The translations under genes were made by a program, and so were the position numbers. DNA of 64,000 nt from Mantis religiosa. Its lineage: Eukaryota > Arthropoda > Insecta > Mantodea > Mantidae. Shown piece by piece: positions 24,010-35,490 of this stretch (positions are counted from its first letter, which is position 1; every line of letters begins with the position of its first letter). The stretch is taken from the NCBI GenBank assembly GCA_030765055.1, contig CM060952.1:177154313-177218312 (forward strand). The letters run 5' to 3'. The notes beneath the pieces were generated by a model. It did no database searches, was not told the DNA's origin, and worked only from the letters and a program-made list of their open reading frames with translations.

Positions 24010-24561
24010 TGTTTACAACAATAGTTTGTACAAAATTATAGACACGAACCCATGTGAATGCAAGTCAACATTTTTATTTCTTTGAGACGTAAACTTCACG
24101 GGTAATTAAAAAACAACTAATTTTTCTTTAGCTATATGGAATCGTGGTTGTAGGTTATCTTAAGTGCGGTTTTCCACGCAGGTAGGTTCGGGGACAGCAA
24201 AGTGGTGTTTTTCTTTCTTTCTTGTTTAAACGCTGCGGGTCGTTGAGCGAAAGATACCTAAGGCTGGCGTTACAACTTAACGCTTTGTTTATTTATTACT
24301 TTATTTATAAATGCACAGGCACCTCATGAGAAACAATGGCAAATGAAGCGCATGTTGTTTGCTTTCAATGTATTTTCAGTTTTAAAAATAGCAGCTCAAT
24401 CTGGATTCAACGTGACAATAGACTCTTGTAAGCAAATGAAGAAACCTTTATTTTCCTTATTATGTACCAAAGTACTAACTGAAAAATTAACTGGCAAATC
24501 GCAAATCATCTTAAGATTACTGTTTGAGATTGCTGAAGCATAATGTGACTATTCATTGACC
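24010..24561. other. No gene recognised
   Basis: AT-rich; a 66-codon frame at 24343-24543 resembles nothing I know. Confidence 0.4.
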
Positions 24562-24563
24562 TA

Positions 24564-25863
24564 CGAGGGCTGTTTAAAGAAGAATGATCACTTTTTTTGA
24601 CAACGTACCTTTACTCATCCTCATAGTTTGGTGGTTCTTCTCAAAATAGTCTTCACCGAGTGCGATGCACTTCTCTCAGCGTTTCTGCCAGTCTTCAAAG
24701 CTGAACACCATTTTATGAGAAATTCTTCAAAATCGCCTCCGCAGACTTCACCAATGCCCTAATGATGGATAATGCTCCTCACGAAGGCGTTTCTTCAAGT
24801 TTGGGAAGAGAAAAGAGTCACATAGGGTTCAATCCGGACTATAGGGAGGGTAAGGGATGCACTTCACGTTGACTTTTGCGAGATATTCAGCAACAACAAT
24901 GTGTGGCCGCGCACTATCGTGGTGCAGCATCCAGCCGGCTTCATAAAAATGTGGTCTTCTGCACCTGATATGGACTTGCAATGTTTTCAGGACATCCCTT
25001 TAGTATTTACCAGTTGCTTATGTGTGTGCAGGTACAACATGCTGATAAACCATCCCATGAATATCAAAGAATAGGATGACCATATCTTTCCCAGCAGAAG
25101 CAACCAATTTTGCTTTTTGGGGGGTTGGTGAAAGGAGATTTGCTCACTGAGCTTTGCTGTTTGCTCTCAGGATCAGAATGATGTAGCCAGGTTTCATCGG
25201 CAGTGATTACGTTTGAAAGAAACTCCGGATTTTCCTCTAACATCAACTTAACTGCATGCAGACCTGCATGCGAATGCCCTTTTGCTCGGGAATCAAAAGT
25301 CTTGGAAACTATCGCGTACAAACACGTCTAATGTGTAATGTTTCTGTCACAAATGTTTGGGTGGCACCCAATGAAATGATCAGTATTTCAGAAAGTGATC
25401 TTAAATTAATTGTTCGTTCCTCTGTCACAATGAGAGCAGCATTGTTGATGTCTTCTACCGTAAGAGCAGTAACTGGAGCACCGAGTCCACCTTCCTTTGA
25501 AATTGATTGTCTCCCCTCTTTGGACATTTTAAACCACCTTTGAGTTGTGCTGTAGGGAAGAACAGATTCTCCATGGGCCTCCTGTAACATTGTATAGGCC
25601 TCAACTGAAGATTTGTCTAGACGAACACAGAATTTCAAATCCGCATATTGTTCCTCGCGTGTTACCTCTATTGCAGCGGCAGGTGATACTGAGCATGTCT
25701 GAACTTGCCTGGTTCTCACAGACGGGAATCAGGAGGACCAACAATGAAACCACTACAGCGAGGTTGTTTTACATGAAGGTAACAGCATATAATAAGATTA
25801 AATTTCAGTGCGAAACATTATGACCATAAAAAATTATGATCATTCTTTACTGAACAGCCCTCG
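24564..25863 (-). mobile_element. Mariner transposon M1, copy a
   Basis: 1300 bp flanked by TA (24562-24563 and 25864-25865), with inverted termini CGAGGGCTGTTTAAAGAAG and CTTTACTGAACAGCCCTCG. Length, TA duplication and termini match Tc1/mariner. This is the most complete of the four M1 copies in the window, but its transposase is broken. Confidence 0.93.
24590..25668 (-). pseudogene. Mariner transposase, inactivated (copy a)
   Basis: Reads on the minus strand from the position of the family start (ATA here, where copies b and c have ATG, before GAGGTAAC) through an N-terminal helix-turn-helix region (KFCVRLDKSSVEAY..., RWFKMSKEGRQS) to the catalytic core. The first Asp is in ITADETWLHH and the second in HHDSARPH. 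The third site, in the block ending CDSFLFP, is preceded by an in-frame TGA where family members read SPDL. Intact relatives are about 345 aa. Damage: lost start, one frameshift near 25310 and the stop before the last catalytic block. An upstream ATG at 25719 gives a longer frame but is not conserved. Confidence 0.88.
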
Positions 25864-25865
25864 TA

Positions 25866-27160
25866 CATTTCTCCATGAAATATGTTTTTGTGAAAAAAGG
25901 CAAAGCTAATGAATGAAGTAAAGAGAGGAAGGGTGGAGAGGAGAATGTAATATAACCAGCACTGTTCAAGCTTTTCGGAAATTTTCATTGGAGATTTCTA
26001 GGAACTGGTTGTTATCCAAACCAAAAGTGTACCATTTCCACGCTGCAGGTGCGGTCATTTCAAACTAAGTGATTAAATTTACCGCACTTGCAGGATAAAC
26101 GAGTAACAGTAGCTGTGGCACAGATAATTGGATTTATAAAACACCAATGCTAAACTTCGCAACAATATCGAGTTTCTAGAGAGGATTTCGTTGTTCTGTT
26201 TTTGTTGCTAAATAAATTGACATTGTCAATTTCCAGGATTACATCCGAGACGCCAGTTTGTTATAATTACGTTGTACTGGAGGTTTTGCTTGGTAAATCT
26301 ACTGTAACGGGTCTGTTGCTTTTAAGCAAAATTAGACTACATCGGTCTGTGCTGAGTTTAAGCCCGCGGCCTTAATATCAGTAGGGGAGCTGACCTAACG
26401 CTCTAGAGAGCATATGACTGACTTTTGATACTTATATTGATATAGGGATACAGTTTTACATTCTCTACTGCTTATGTTCAGTACATAACATGTTGCATTC
26501 CACCCACAAATTTAATTTAATTTAATTTTGCTCTCTCCGAATAAAAAATCATCAGACAGCTGTGCGACATTGGTTTGTTTCTTTGTGTGTGTTTGTAAGT
26601 AGCATCTCGAAAACAAAACGCTAACACTTTAACAAATCCTCAGATTAAAGTGCCCAGTTAGGAGAGCTCATTCAATACTGATTATTTCTGTATTTACGCA
26701 TTCTAACCTTGAATACCATGCTTCGTAGGTTTCCGGGATGAATCGCGACTCTTCGACAGTTAGGAACACTGACAAATTTTGTCACGCGAAGTGTCTATAG
26801 CACGTGGAGAATCTTTTATGTGGCGCTTTTAAATACAGCTAAAGGCATATTTCAAGAGTCAGCCATTGAATTTTATGTAGATTGGTATTTAGTGGTGAAA
26901 AATAGAAAATTCATGCGAAGTTTTGATTTTTTAGCAGAAGTGTGTGAATAGCAAACTTTCTCCATTTTAGGCTAACAGTTCACGCAGTGTTGGTCAGCTC
27001 TAGCAAAAATTGGAACGTCTGAGTGGAGAGGGTCAGGAATATGCTTGTAGTTTGACCAGTCGCACAATGCAAGAAAGTCCTAAATGCTACTGTACAATAG
27101 AAAGAGTACTCAAGAGTAGCCTTAGTTCTTTGAGTATTCTCTCTTAACTTAATGAAAATT
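25866..27160. other. No gene recognised
   Basis: AT-rich sequence; nothing supported on either strand. Confidence 0.45.
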
Positions 27161-27398
27161 GTCCGCCTCGGTTGCGTAGATGGTAGCATGTCTGTCTCAC
27201 GTTCAAGAGGTCCTGAGTTTGATTCTCGGTCAGGGTGAGTTACCTGGATAACGTTTTTCCAGGGTTTTCCCTTATCCTGATGGACGAATGTCAAGTCGCT
27301 CTAAGCTCCATGGACTCCGGACTCATTCGAGCATCATTTCACCCATTTCATTCATCGTTCGGTATGACAACGTTGGAGGACGTAAATTGCACAAAAAA
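27161..27398 (+). mobile_element. SINE1 copy, full length
   Basis: Head GTCCGCCTCGG, A box TTGCGTAGATGG (about 27172-27183), B box GAGTTTGATTCTC (about 27214-27226), then the standard body and tail with a short A run. Confidence 0.9.
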
Positions 27399-28587
27399 TA
27401 TTCTTTGGAGCTCCTTCCGCTTTGAAAGTCACCCCTCGCCACTATATACAAATATATAATATACAATATGTATACATATATTTCTATTTACATGAAGTAT
27501 GAGAGGGAAAAGTGTTTTCAAGAATACAACAGTGGGTAGCAAAGCTCATGCGAATACTCAATCAGATTTTTATATAAAACCGTCGTAGACAATGTGTCAA
27601 ATAGCAGAACGTGTTGGAGATTAAACCATTATTTTATTCGCTATGCTGTTAGATAAATAATGCCATTTTATATATTTGGATAGAAATATATTTTCTTGCT
27701 GTATTTTATTTGTATTCACTTTATTTTAAAAACCGAAAATGTTTAGTTTCTTTCTCCTGTGGGATGTAACAGCACAGTCTTTGTTCTTTAATAACTAAAA
27801 GTTTTAATGTGTTTAATCTTCAATATTTTACTGTAGCACACTATTTATTACCTTGGTCCATAATACTTAAAAGCTTGTGGTTTCGTTTCACCTTCCCTCT
27901 ACTAGTCCATATGTTTAAAAATCGTATTTCTTGGCAACATATTTCCCTTAGTTAAAACTATGTAGTTTCTTGTAAAGTTTCCCAGTCTGGCGCTTACGTG
28001 TGCTTTTACTCACCAGCTGGTGTGCTCTGCTATGCATACTGCTTGATTTAGTAGCAGAGGTTTATGGTTCCGCTTTTGTGACCCGGAGAAAAGAAGTTGG
28101 GCAATAAAGGTCGCGTTCTTCTGAACGTTTTTTATATTTGTGTTTCAGACATGTAGAGGAAGCTCATGTGCCGTTAAGGTGGGCACTTATTCCCTTCGCT
28201 TACGGGGAGGGGGTTGCTTTATATTACACGCGTTCTTGTTTATTCAAGCCATAAAGGTTCAAGTGGAACAAGGATATGGTTCTTCGTGAGATGCCTTTCA
28301 TGTGAAATTCGGGCTAAGTGCATGGCCATATCAAGACCTGATGGTGTTTTGTTCTGGATCTCTAAATATCTTTCTATAAAATTATGTATTCTAAGTACTG
28401 CTGTAAAGATTATGAAGAGTTACAAAAATACAATTTAGGATCAAGTATAACGTTTCTTTACAGAGACACTGTAGGTTATATTGGTGATTCGCCGTGTACT
28501 GGAGAGTAAGGCACTCAGTATGATGACGTTCTTTCTCAGCAATGCCAAAAACAAGAGCGTAACACCTGTGTAAGAAAACATTCTTTA
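27399..28587. other. No gene recognised
   Basis: AT-rich sequence without a supported frame or repeat. Confidence 0.45.
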
Positions 28588-28599
28588 TCGTCGTCGTCG

Positions 28600-28673
<74 letters not shown>
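28588..28673. repeat. CGT/CAT trinucleotide microsatellite
   Basis: Four CGT-type units then about 24 CAT units. On the minus strand it is an ATG run that produces a fake poly-Met frame. It lies directly 3' of LINE-A copy 2, mirroring the arrangement at 16.8 kb. Confidence 0.95.
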
Positions 28674-28674
<1 letters not shown>

Positions 28675-28676
28675 AG

Positions 28677-29120
28677 GATTGGGTCCTATGACCCGTTCGG
28701 TTCTCTTCAAGGGCCTACTGATCCTTCCAGCGTAGAGCTGGGCGTCCCACATCTCTATTTCCCTTCGGCATATACTCTAAAACTCTTCTTGGAAGTCGTT
28801 CCGCGTCCACTCTTAAAATATGATTTTTACATTCACTTTTGTTCCTTATTATTTTACTGTTTAAATTAAAATTCCTAAGGTCTTCTCTTATTTTTTCGTT
28901 TCTTACGTGGTCTATTCTTTTATAACCTGCCACGCTTCTCAAAAATCTCATCTCTGCCGATTCTAGCTGTTTGCGTTGGTTCTTTGCCAGTGTCCATATT
29001 TCGGAACCGTATGTTAACGTTGGGACAGCCATTATCTTATAAAATTTCATCTGTGTTTCCTTTCGTGTTTTCCTGTTCAGCGTTATTACGTTTGATTGAA
29101 CCTGTTCAATTTCACCTCCA
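28677..29120 (-). pseudogene. Non-LTR retrotransposon RT C-terminal remnant (LINE-A copy 2)
   Basis: The minus-strand frame at 28715-29050 contains MKFYKIMAVPTLTYGSEIW, then EMRFLRSVAGYKRIDHVRN and, near the end, VLEYMPKGNRDVGRPALRW. It aligns block for block with the remnant at 16.8 kb, with a better preserved frame (111 codons). The upstream RT catalytic domain is missing; it stops near 29120. The 3' end runs into the GAT-type microsatellite within about 40 bp. It encodes no RNase H. Confidence 0.8.
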
Positions 29121-29129
29121 AATCCTTGT

Positions 29130-30300
29130 TATTTGCTACGGTTACTCTGTAGCCTATTTTCGGCGGAGAAGTTCTTCACTACGGCGAAGTCGCGGAAGAG
29201 GCATCCCTTCTAATGAGGATAGTACATTAGGAACGGAGAGATGAGGACCGAAGTCCAGTAAGAGAGCTCATCTAGGATAGGAGAACTCCGATATAAAACC
29301 GGGCCCTCCAGGATGGGGGTTTAGCTTTGGGCTGGTAAACCAATCTAGTAAAAGAGGAACTTACTCACAATTCTCATTAAAAAGGATTTAAGATATAAAA
29401 CTAAAATCTATACAGAAAATATATTCATGCCACCAGGTTCATGTATTAACTTTTATGCAGTAAGTTTACTGTTTAAGGAAGCTAATTTTCTAAGTTAAAC
29501 TATTTTTGTTTCACATTTATCAGCAATTATTTTTAGATGAACCAAATGTCTTCTTTTAGGTATAATGGAATTATAAATAACATTTAGATGTTTGTTTTAA
29601 CATTTAATTTAGCTAAATTTAATTCTTTTCGAGAAAGTGAATAATTTGTAGAGAGAACTTCTTCACATAAAAAGTTGTTCGGGGAAAACGTAGAAAACAA
29701 ACTGGTATAAACTGCTAACAATGAAAACAGATGATTCCGGTATACATAAGCTACCGTATTAAATGACAGCATAACGTTTTTAATAAATCATCCCCTAATG
29801 TGGGTTACTCCAAATTGTGTTCAAGGCAGGATTTATTTTTCTGTTAAGTGATGTATTCCCCATATCAAATTGCAAAAATGTAGGGTGAGGGTAAAATATT
29901 TCAGATAGGCGCCTAATTTCGGATGGCAATTTACTGCTACTGCATTCCCTCGGAAATCATGTGAACAAGTAGGAGGAAGTATCAGGTGAACACAGTGATC
30001 CTCTAGCCATTATGCAGTTTGTTGTTTTTTTCACGATCAGAATGTTTGAACACCCCTTTTCCGAGGGATTGATTGAGCTTAAGGTGAGGTCCTAAATCAC
30101 GTAATTACTGCCTGCAATATGTTAGTATATGATAGTTTTCTTATATGAAGTAACATTTGAAATTATTCATATCATTTTTAAACCGATCTGTTATTTATCC
30201 AATACGGATAAATTTCTTAATTTCGAATACCACAATGCATCATAATTTTGGATATCCAAAATTAGGAATGAACAATATTTCACCAATGTAATATACTTTT
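29130..30300. other. No gene recognised
   Basis: AT-rich except for a GC-richer patch at 29150-29330. Nothing supported. Confidence 0.45.
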
Positions 30301-30310
30301 TGTGCATCAG

Positions 30311-30970
30311 ATGGCATCAGGGCGCAAAAGGAGGTGGCCAGAAGAAGCAATGCGAGAAGCAGTAAAAGCCGTCAAGGAGAAGAAAATGGGATTTTTAAAA
30401 GCTTCCAAATGGTATGTTGTTGTTTATGTAAACCACAAACAGAAAGGTATTGAACGTTTATTGACTACAAAAATCGGAGAAGAGTACGCACTTGGTGAGA
30501 AGCTGGAAACCGAACTGAAATGAAATGTGTAGTGTTTAACGCCCGCTTTTACTACTTACGGCACCGCAGGCGGTGACACTGATGATACATGAGATGAAGA
30601 TGGAGTACCGGTGGAATGAGATGCCGGGGGAAACCGGAGGTCCCGGAGAAAACCCGCCCCAGCGCCGAATTGTACACCACAAATCTCACTTTTACGGTCG
30701 CCTGGGATCGAACCCGGGCCGCCTTGGTGAGAGCCAAGCGGTCTAACCACTGAGCCAGGGCGCGGCCCCTGCAAACCAAACTGGCTGCATACTCTAGGGT
30801 TACGGATGATCGCTATTTTGGACTTAGAAAGAAAGACATGGACGAATGGCATTCCAGCTAGCTTTGTTTAACATCGTAAAACATGCATTTGATTGGAGTA
30901 GTGGTATGGCTGGAAAAAAAAAATGTCTAAGGGATTTTATAAAAAGTAACTCTCAACTAGTTTATCGCAC
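30311..30970 (+). pseudogene. Pogo/Tigger-like transposase N-terminal region, split by a SINE
   Basis: From an ATG at 30311, directly after a TTTTTGTGCATCAG acceptor-like stretch, the frame gives RKRRWPEEAMREAVKAVKE and GFLKASKW, a Pipsqueak-type helix-turn-helix as in pogo/CENP-B-derived transposases. It then reads TKIG and LGEKLETEL before a SINE2 (30518-30771) interrupts it. Past the SINE the same protein resumes: DDRYFGLRKKD, then after a frameshift FQLALFNIVKHAFDWSSGM. A second frameshift follows near 30925. No DDE catalytic region follows. It could be a transposon copy or a decayed transposon-derived host exon. Confidence 0.7.
30518..30771 (-). mobile_element. SINE2 copy, full length, inside pogo-like frame
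   Basis: A 254-bp SINE2 on the minus strand. The head at the right has the complement of TGGCTCAGTGGTTAGACCG (A box) and of GGGTTCGATCCCAGG (B box). The 3' end at the left reads complement of GCGGGCGTTAAACACTACAC. Flanks GAAACCGAACTG and CAAACCAAACTG look like a 12-bp target duplication with two changes. It interrupts the pogo-like reading frame. Confidence 0.88.
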
Positions 30971-31460
30971 TCCTCAAAAGTAACCGAAATTAGGCACCCC
31001 TTTTGCAACCTAATCCAAAAGCTCTTTTATGGTTTTCATTATGTCTTAGGTGAACTTACTTTATAAGGCTATATTTGACTAAGGGACTGTAAGCTAATAT
31101 GAATAAAGAACGTTGTCACAGAATTCCGTGTGTATTGATGCACTATAACATGTAAAATACCCAGAAATGAAAATGGTAATCCCAATATGGCACCCTTACC
31201 CTATTAAAGTCTGTTTAGTTAACGCATATGCACGTCGGCTTCTGCCTCTGACGAACCCTTATAATCGTTTTACAACCCCCGACCCTCCTTCTCCCAGACC
31301 GTTCTGCAAGGTTGCCACCTTTCTCGATACGTCATGGGTATCGTACGAGGTTTCGTCTAAATAAATTATCTTATGTCCATTACTACAAAAGTTCCCTATA
31401 CATCGCCAAGCTACAAGTCAACTGGATTCCGTAATAACCCTTATCTTATTCAAAGTGCCC
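30971..31460. other. No gene recognised
   Basis: AT-rich sequence with no supported feature. Confidence 0.4.
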
Positions 31461-31727
31461 TTATGTGAAACCCAGCTTCTTTATGAGACCGCGCAAAGTG
31501 CAGTGCCCATAAGGAAAATCACAAGTTTCTTGCAAATGTGCAACCAATTCGTCTAAGGTGGGCCCTCTCCTTTTTGCATAGAATCTATAAATTTCTCGAC
31601 GAATTAAATCGCACGTGAAATTATCTACTTTAGAGAAACGTTTCCTTTTGTTTTCACACTTGATCGTCGTCTTTGGTATTCCTTTTGTCACAATATTTCT
31701 CACTGTATTTCTGTGAATACCCAGCAT
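31461..31727 (-). pseudogene. DDE transposase-like N-terminal fragment
   Basis: An 88-codon minus-strand frame: an HTH-like start (LGIHRNTVRNIVTKG), a basic stretch, then LIRREIYRFYAKRRGPTLDE and LRGLIKKLGF. The order matches the N-terminal region of a group of insect Tc1/IS630-related DDE transposase-like proteins. It is also related to the remnant at 46.0-46.75 kb, which has the same block followed by a DDE segment. Downstream the sequence turns to stops in all frames, so only this piece survives. It is equally possible that it is one exon of a host gene derived from such an element. Confidence 0.5.
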
Positions 31728-31729
31728 TT

Positions 31730-33110
31730 ATCATCAGGTTCATTGCATGACACCTTACCAAGATTATTTTTCAGCTTGAATTCGCTTAGAAACAGTTCCC
31801 GTTATAACTTTTTTTTGAGGTTTTTCCAGTAATATAACTCGGCCCAGTTATTCACACTGTCATCACTTTGATTATTTCCACCTGACTGAAAGTTATCTGT
31901 ACTTCATTTGCATTTACCACTGCATTTCCCTCCTACGGTCTCCACATCGTGACACACAACGAATTTCTTCACGTAATGAAACAGATCAACTAGAAGCTGG
32001 AACTTTGGCAACTGAGACTCCACGTGGAGTAGACATGCATCTGTCACTTCGAGAAAATCAGGGTTGCTATTGGTCCGCAACGACAGTGTTCCATTTCTGA
32101 AGTGTGGAGATAGATTTATGACGGTCATTAGTGGGCGGGCGGCTCAGGTTCCTTTGACTCGGAACTGCACATGCAGTAACTAAACAGACTTTACCACCGA
32201 TGTTTTAAATTTAAGTACTATGCATAGAACCATAAAGTACGTCTCTAGTTAAATGGCTAATTCTAATTAACATGAATGTACCTACAAAAGAACGAAAAAA
32301 GGTCATTTTCACCAATTTCACTAATTAAACTCTTCTAAATGTTAACATTGAAGTTATTTCATGAATTAAGAGTTATTTTCAACTCCTACACAAGCCTGAC
32401 TGGTTCAAGCTCTGAAATTAGTTTTTGGATCCACAAAGTGCATTAATGCTTGCGTTGTACCAGTTTTGCAGCCACAGCTGTGTGCTCCTTCCTGTTTGTC
32501 TAGTCGCTCTGATCGAATTCCCCCCTCAGGAGGGCAGGGTGTGCGACACCTGTTGGTGACAACCGTAACCACACAGGGAAGGTAGGCCCCTAGATAGTAG
32601 AAGCGAATTTCCCTCTCGCAAACTACAGCTAACAAATATCGACACGGAGAGACACTCTGCTAAATTAAGCTCTCAGCTGATGTAAATATTCTAGAGGAAG
32701 GTAATGCGATGGTATCTCTCTCTGTGTGTCGCTTCCGTTTTAGTTTATACGACAATCACTCTACGAAGCTGCTAAAATAAATGGAATAAGGTTGCATATA
32801 GTTCACCTATTCTTCTTGACTATTTTCATACTTGATTTCAATTTACTGACGTATTTTTTATTTTTAAAACCAAAATTGAGTGAACTAAAACTGACCAATT
32901 TTGACCAAGGATCTACGCATAAATTTAAGCAGATGGTGAACTTTTCGTGAGAAAAATAATTTTAGCAGGTCTATGTGGTGTACCTGGTTGCACCTGAAGA
33001 GCATTGCCGAGATACAAATGATGCATAGGCGCTGACACCGAAATTATACACAGGTAGTGTTAAAAATTGTTAAAAGAAGTAACAGCAAAATAATTCGTAT
33101 GTTAGAATTA
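31730..33110. other. No gene assigned
   Basis: Mostly AT-rich. A 76-codon minus-strand frame at 32405-32635 lies in a GC-richer patch and resembles nothing I know. The SINE, LTR and mariner signatures of the window are absent here. Confidence 0.4.
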
Positions 33111-33114
33111 ATAC

Positions 33115-33496
33115 TGTCACCGATTGCATTGTTGTGCTGCCGCGATAATTCGGAGCCGGGCGCTTGGGAGGAGAGAAAGAGACAGAGAGGTTCCAGAGCG
33201 TTTGGTCCATTGCTGTTGCCGAAAAAGTTCTTGGAAGGTCTACGACTTTCTAGAATCAATGACTGGGAGGTATAAAAACCCTGCAAGATGTTAGAGGGTT
33301 CTTGTCTGATGATTATTGTGTCAGTAGACGTTTGAGTTGTATCGCAGGAATTTCTTTCATTTGTTAACAAGCGGCGGAACACCGAGTCGACATTGAAGAG
33401 AGCTGATAGTCAATTTCACCTATTTTTACTGCAATAAAGAGTGTTCTAAGTTTCTGCAAACCAGACTTTTGATTCTACGTAACCCACGAAGTCAAA
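33115..33496 (+). mobile_element. Solo LTR, family LTR-A copy 6
   Basis: The shortest copy, 382 bp, starting TGTCACCG, with ATAC at 33111-33114 and 33497-33500. The end has decayed from CACA to CAAA. TATAAAAA at 33271-33278 and AATAAA at 33433-33438 are retained in the expected order. Confidence 0.83.
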
Positions 33497-34573
33497 ATAC
33501 ATAATAAATTAAACTAAGATTGAAATTTTGACACAAATTAAGAAGACAGCGTGAACTCATTCAGCAAAAAAGAAATATCATCTAGAACAATGGGTAAACG
33601 TAACTCAGGATGGTGCTGAGACATACAGACCAGTTATAAAACAAAATGAAATCTTACAATTTAGGAAGTTATGGACTGAAAAATTCTGTTTTATATGCAA
33701 GTGGAAGCTTCGAATTTGATCATGCCATGAGAAACCTTGGTGGGGAGTCAGGAATTTAGGAGGTGGAGGAGGAGAAGGAGGCATATAGTTAGGTTAATAA
33801 AATAGCGTGCATTTTTAAAATCCACTTTCTTCCACTTCTGCCTTCCAAAACTCTTTTACTGTGTTCGATTATCTGTATAGGTCGAAGCACTACCTGGCTG
33901 CTTTCTGGAGCTAAAAAAGGCCCTGAAGTGGATACGCCAATTGGGCGCGTCAACCCATCCAGCAACACCACCGAAAATCTCTGTAGGGCCGTTCGTGATC
34001 TAGCACACCTGGCTACTAGCTCTGCAGATTAGTACCCGGAACCTTACCCACAACCACGTGTGGGAGGCCGAGCCTGCCAGACGTACCAAATAGCCACGGA
34101 TATCTGGAACCACTGCGCCAACGTCCCTCGATCACGTCTGGGAGGCCAAGCCTGCCAGACGTACCCAATAGCTATGGATGTCAAGAAGGAACCACTGCCC
34201 CGGCGAGTCCAAAGCAATCCGAACAACTGCCATTCGGGAGAGGTTCAAATGTTCGGCCCGACATACTTCTAGTAACGTCAGAAGTACAGGAGTGCTACGG
34301 GTTCGCAATGCTCATATCACGATAGCTGAAGGGGTCGGAATCTCTCCCCAGAGAACTGCTTTTTCATGCCATTAGAGTATCCCGCGCTCTACATTCCAAT
34401 AGTAAAGTGGAAGAAAGAATAACCTGGGTTTCGGGTGTCAGTTCCTTCAAAATTGTTGGTAACATTGCCAAGCATAAGTGACGATGCAGCATCGAACTCT
34501 AAAGAGTGGTAACCTCGTTTCCATAAGTACGGTTAAGCTTTCGAAAGCCACCTCAGTCTTTAAATTCTGCAAA

Positions 34574-34856
34574 TTATCTCCAGGTAGCAATTAGCTCAAA
34601 GAGAAAAGCAAAGCTGGTCGGGAGCTGCAGAGAGGTCGTAAGGTGTGCTAGGCAAAAACACTCTAGCAACACGTGTCGGACAGATAACGCTTCGTTGCAA
34701 AACGGACACAGTGAAGCAGGCTCCTTTCTAAAGAGAAAACTATGAGTAAAAAAGCAGTGCTCAATAAGTAACCCAGCCAAACTCCTTGCGACAAGACGAA
34801 CGACAGGACGTAACCCAGGGAATCGGAAGTTCTTTCACAGATCTAAGTATATTGCT
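34574..34856 (-). pseudogene. LINE-B C-terminal zinc-knuckle segment
   Basis: Continues the LINE-B protein after the SINE2. A decayed stretch is followed by FFTHSFLFRKEPASLCPFC, then NEALSVRHVLLEC. The CxxC...H...C arrangement is the C-terminal zinc knuckle usual in I/R1-type LINE polyproteins. The frame stops at 34574. A frameshift separates it from the RNase H frame. Confidence 0.75.
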
Positions 34857-34867
34857 GCGGAGAGCGG

Positions 34868-35110
34868 CTGTGTAGTGCTTAACGCCCGCTTTTACTACAT
34901 ACGGCACCGCAGGCGGTGACACTAATGATGCATGAGATGAAGATGGAGCACCGTGGAATGAGATGGCGGGGGAAACCGGAGGTCCCGGAGAAAACCCGCC
35001 CCAACGCTGTGTTGTCCACCACAAATCTCACTTTGCGGTCGCCTGGGATCGAACCCGGGCCGCCTTGGTGAGAGCCAAGCGGTCTAACCACTGAGCCACG
35101 GCGTGGCCGC
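34868..35110 (-). mobile_element. SINE2 copy inserted in LINE-B
   Basis: A 243-bp SINE2 in the same orientation as its host LINE, with a perfect 11-bp target duplication GCGGAGAGCGG (34857-34867 and 35111-35121). A and B boxes are intact. The perfect duplication argues that it is younger than the copies at 4.8 and 30.5 kb. Confidence 0.95.
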
Positions 35111-35121
35111 GCGGAGAGCGG

Positions 35122-35490
35122 ACCACACTTCCTGCCAGCAGGTTTGCACAGCTCTCCGCTCTTCCGATATCATAGATGGTACTGGAACCCATAGCTTCAT
35201 GGTAGCCGTCTTGGTTGCTGAATCCGCCATTTCCTTCCCCCTCAAGCCTACGTGACCAGGGATCCATGCACACACCACGCTTACGCCGGAAGCGTGTAAA
35301 ACGTGGAGGGCATCCTGGATACGCTGCACAATAGGGTGGTAGTTGTACAGCTGCCGTAGGCTTTCAAGTGCACAGAGGGAATCATTCAGGACTAAGCAGT
35401 CCCCCAACTTTCGTCGACGTATGTGTAAAATGGCCCGGTATATTGCATAAAGCTCTGCAGTAAAAATGGAGGTGCTAGTGTGGAATCCGA
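35122..35490 (-). pseudogene. LINE-B RNase H domain, truncated
   Basis: The frame reads SIFTAELYAIYRAI, then LNDSLCALESLRQL, HPIVQRIQDALHVLH, VVCAWIPGHVGLRGKEMAD. These hold three of the four RNase H catalytic acidic residues: E of AEL, D of NDS and D of EMAD. The first Asp lies upstream of the truncation and is lost. The domain degrades the RNA strand during reverse transcription. The frame is otherwise open up to the SINE2 at 35110, which makes this one of the better kept coding pieces in the window. Confidence 0.83.

Larger units (their letters stand above)
33790..35490 (-). mobile_element. RNase H-bearing LINE, 5'-truncated (LINE-B)
   Basis: A minus-strand non-LTR element truncated at its 5' side near 35490. 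In transcription order it holds the end of an RNase H domain, a SINE2 insertion, a C-terminal CCHC segment and about 770 bp of GC-richer 3' untranslated region down to about 33790. The untranslated region is homologous to the insert at 57683-58175. It contains a 78-bp tandem duplication (34055-34132 and 34133-34210). The presence of RNase H points to the I/R1/LOA-type group; the exact clade is unassigned. Confidence 0.75.

Noticed and set aside
28391..28675. Frame starting with about 25 Met codons
   Set aside because: It is the CAT microsatellite read on the minus strand.
32405..32635. 76-codon minus-strand frame as a small gene
   Set aside because: No recognisable family, no supporting start context, no splice or promoter evidence.
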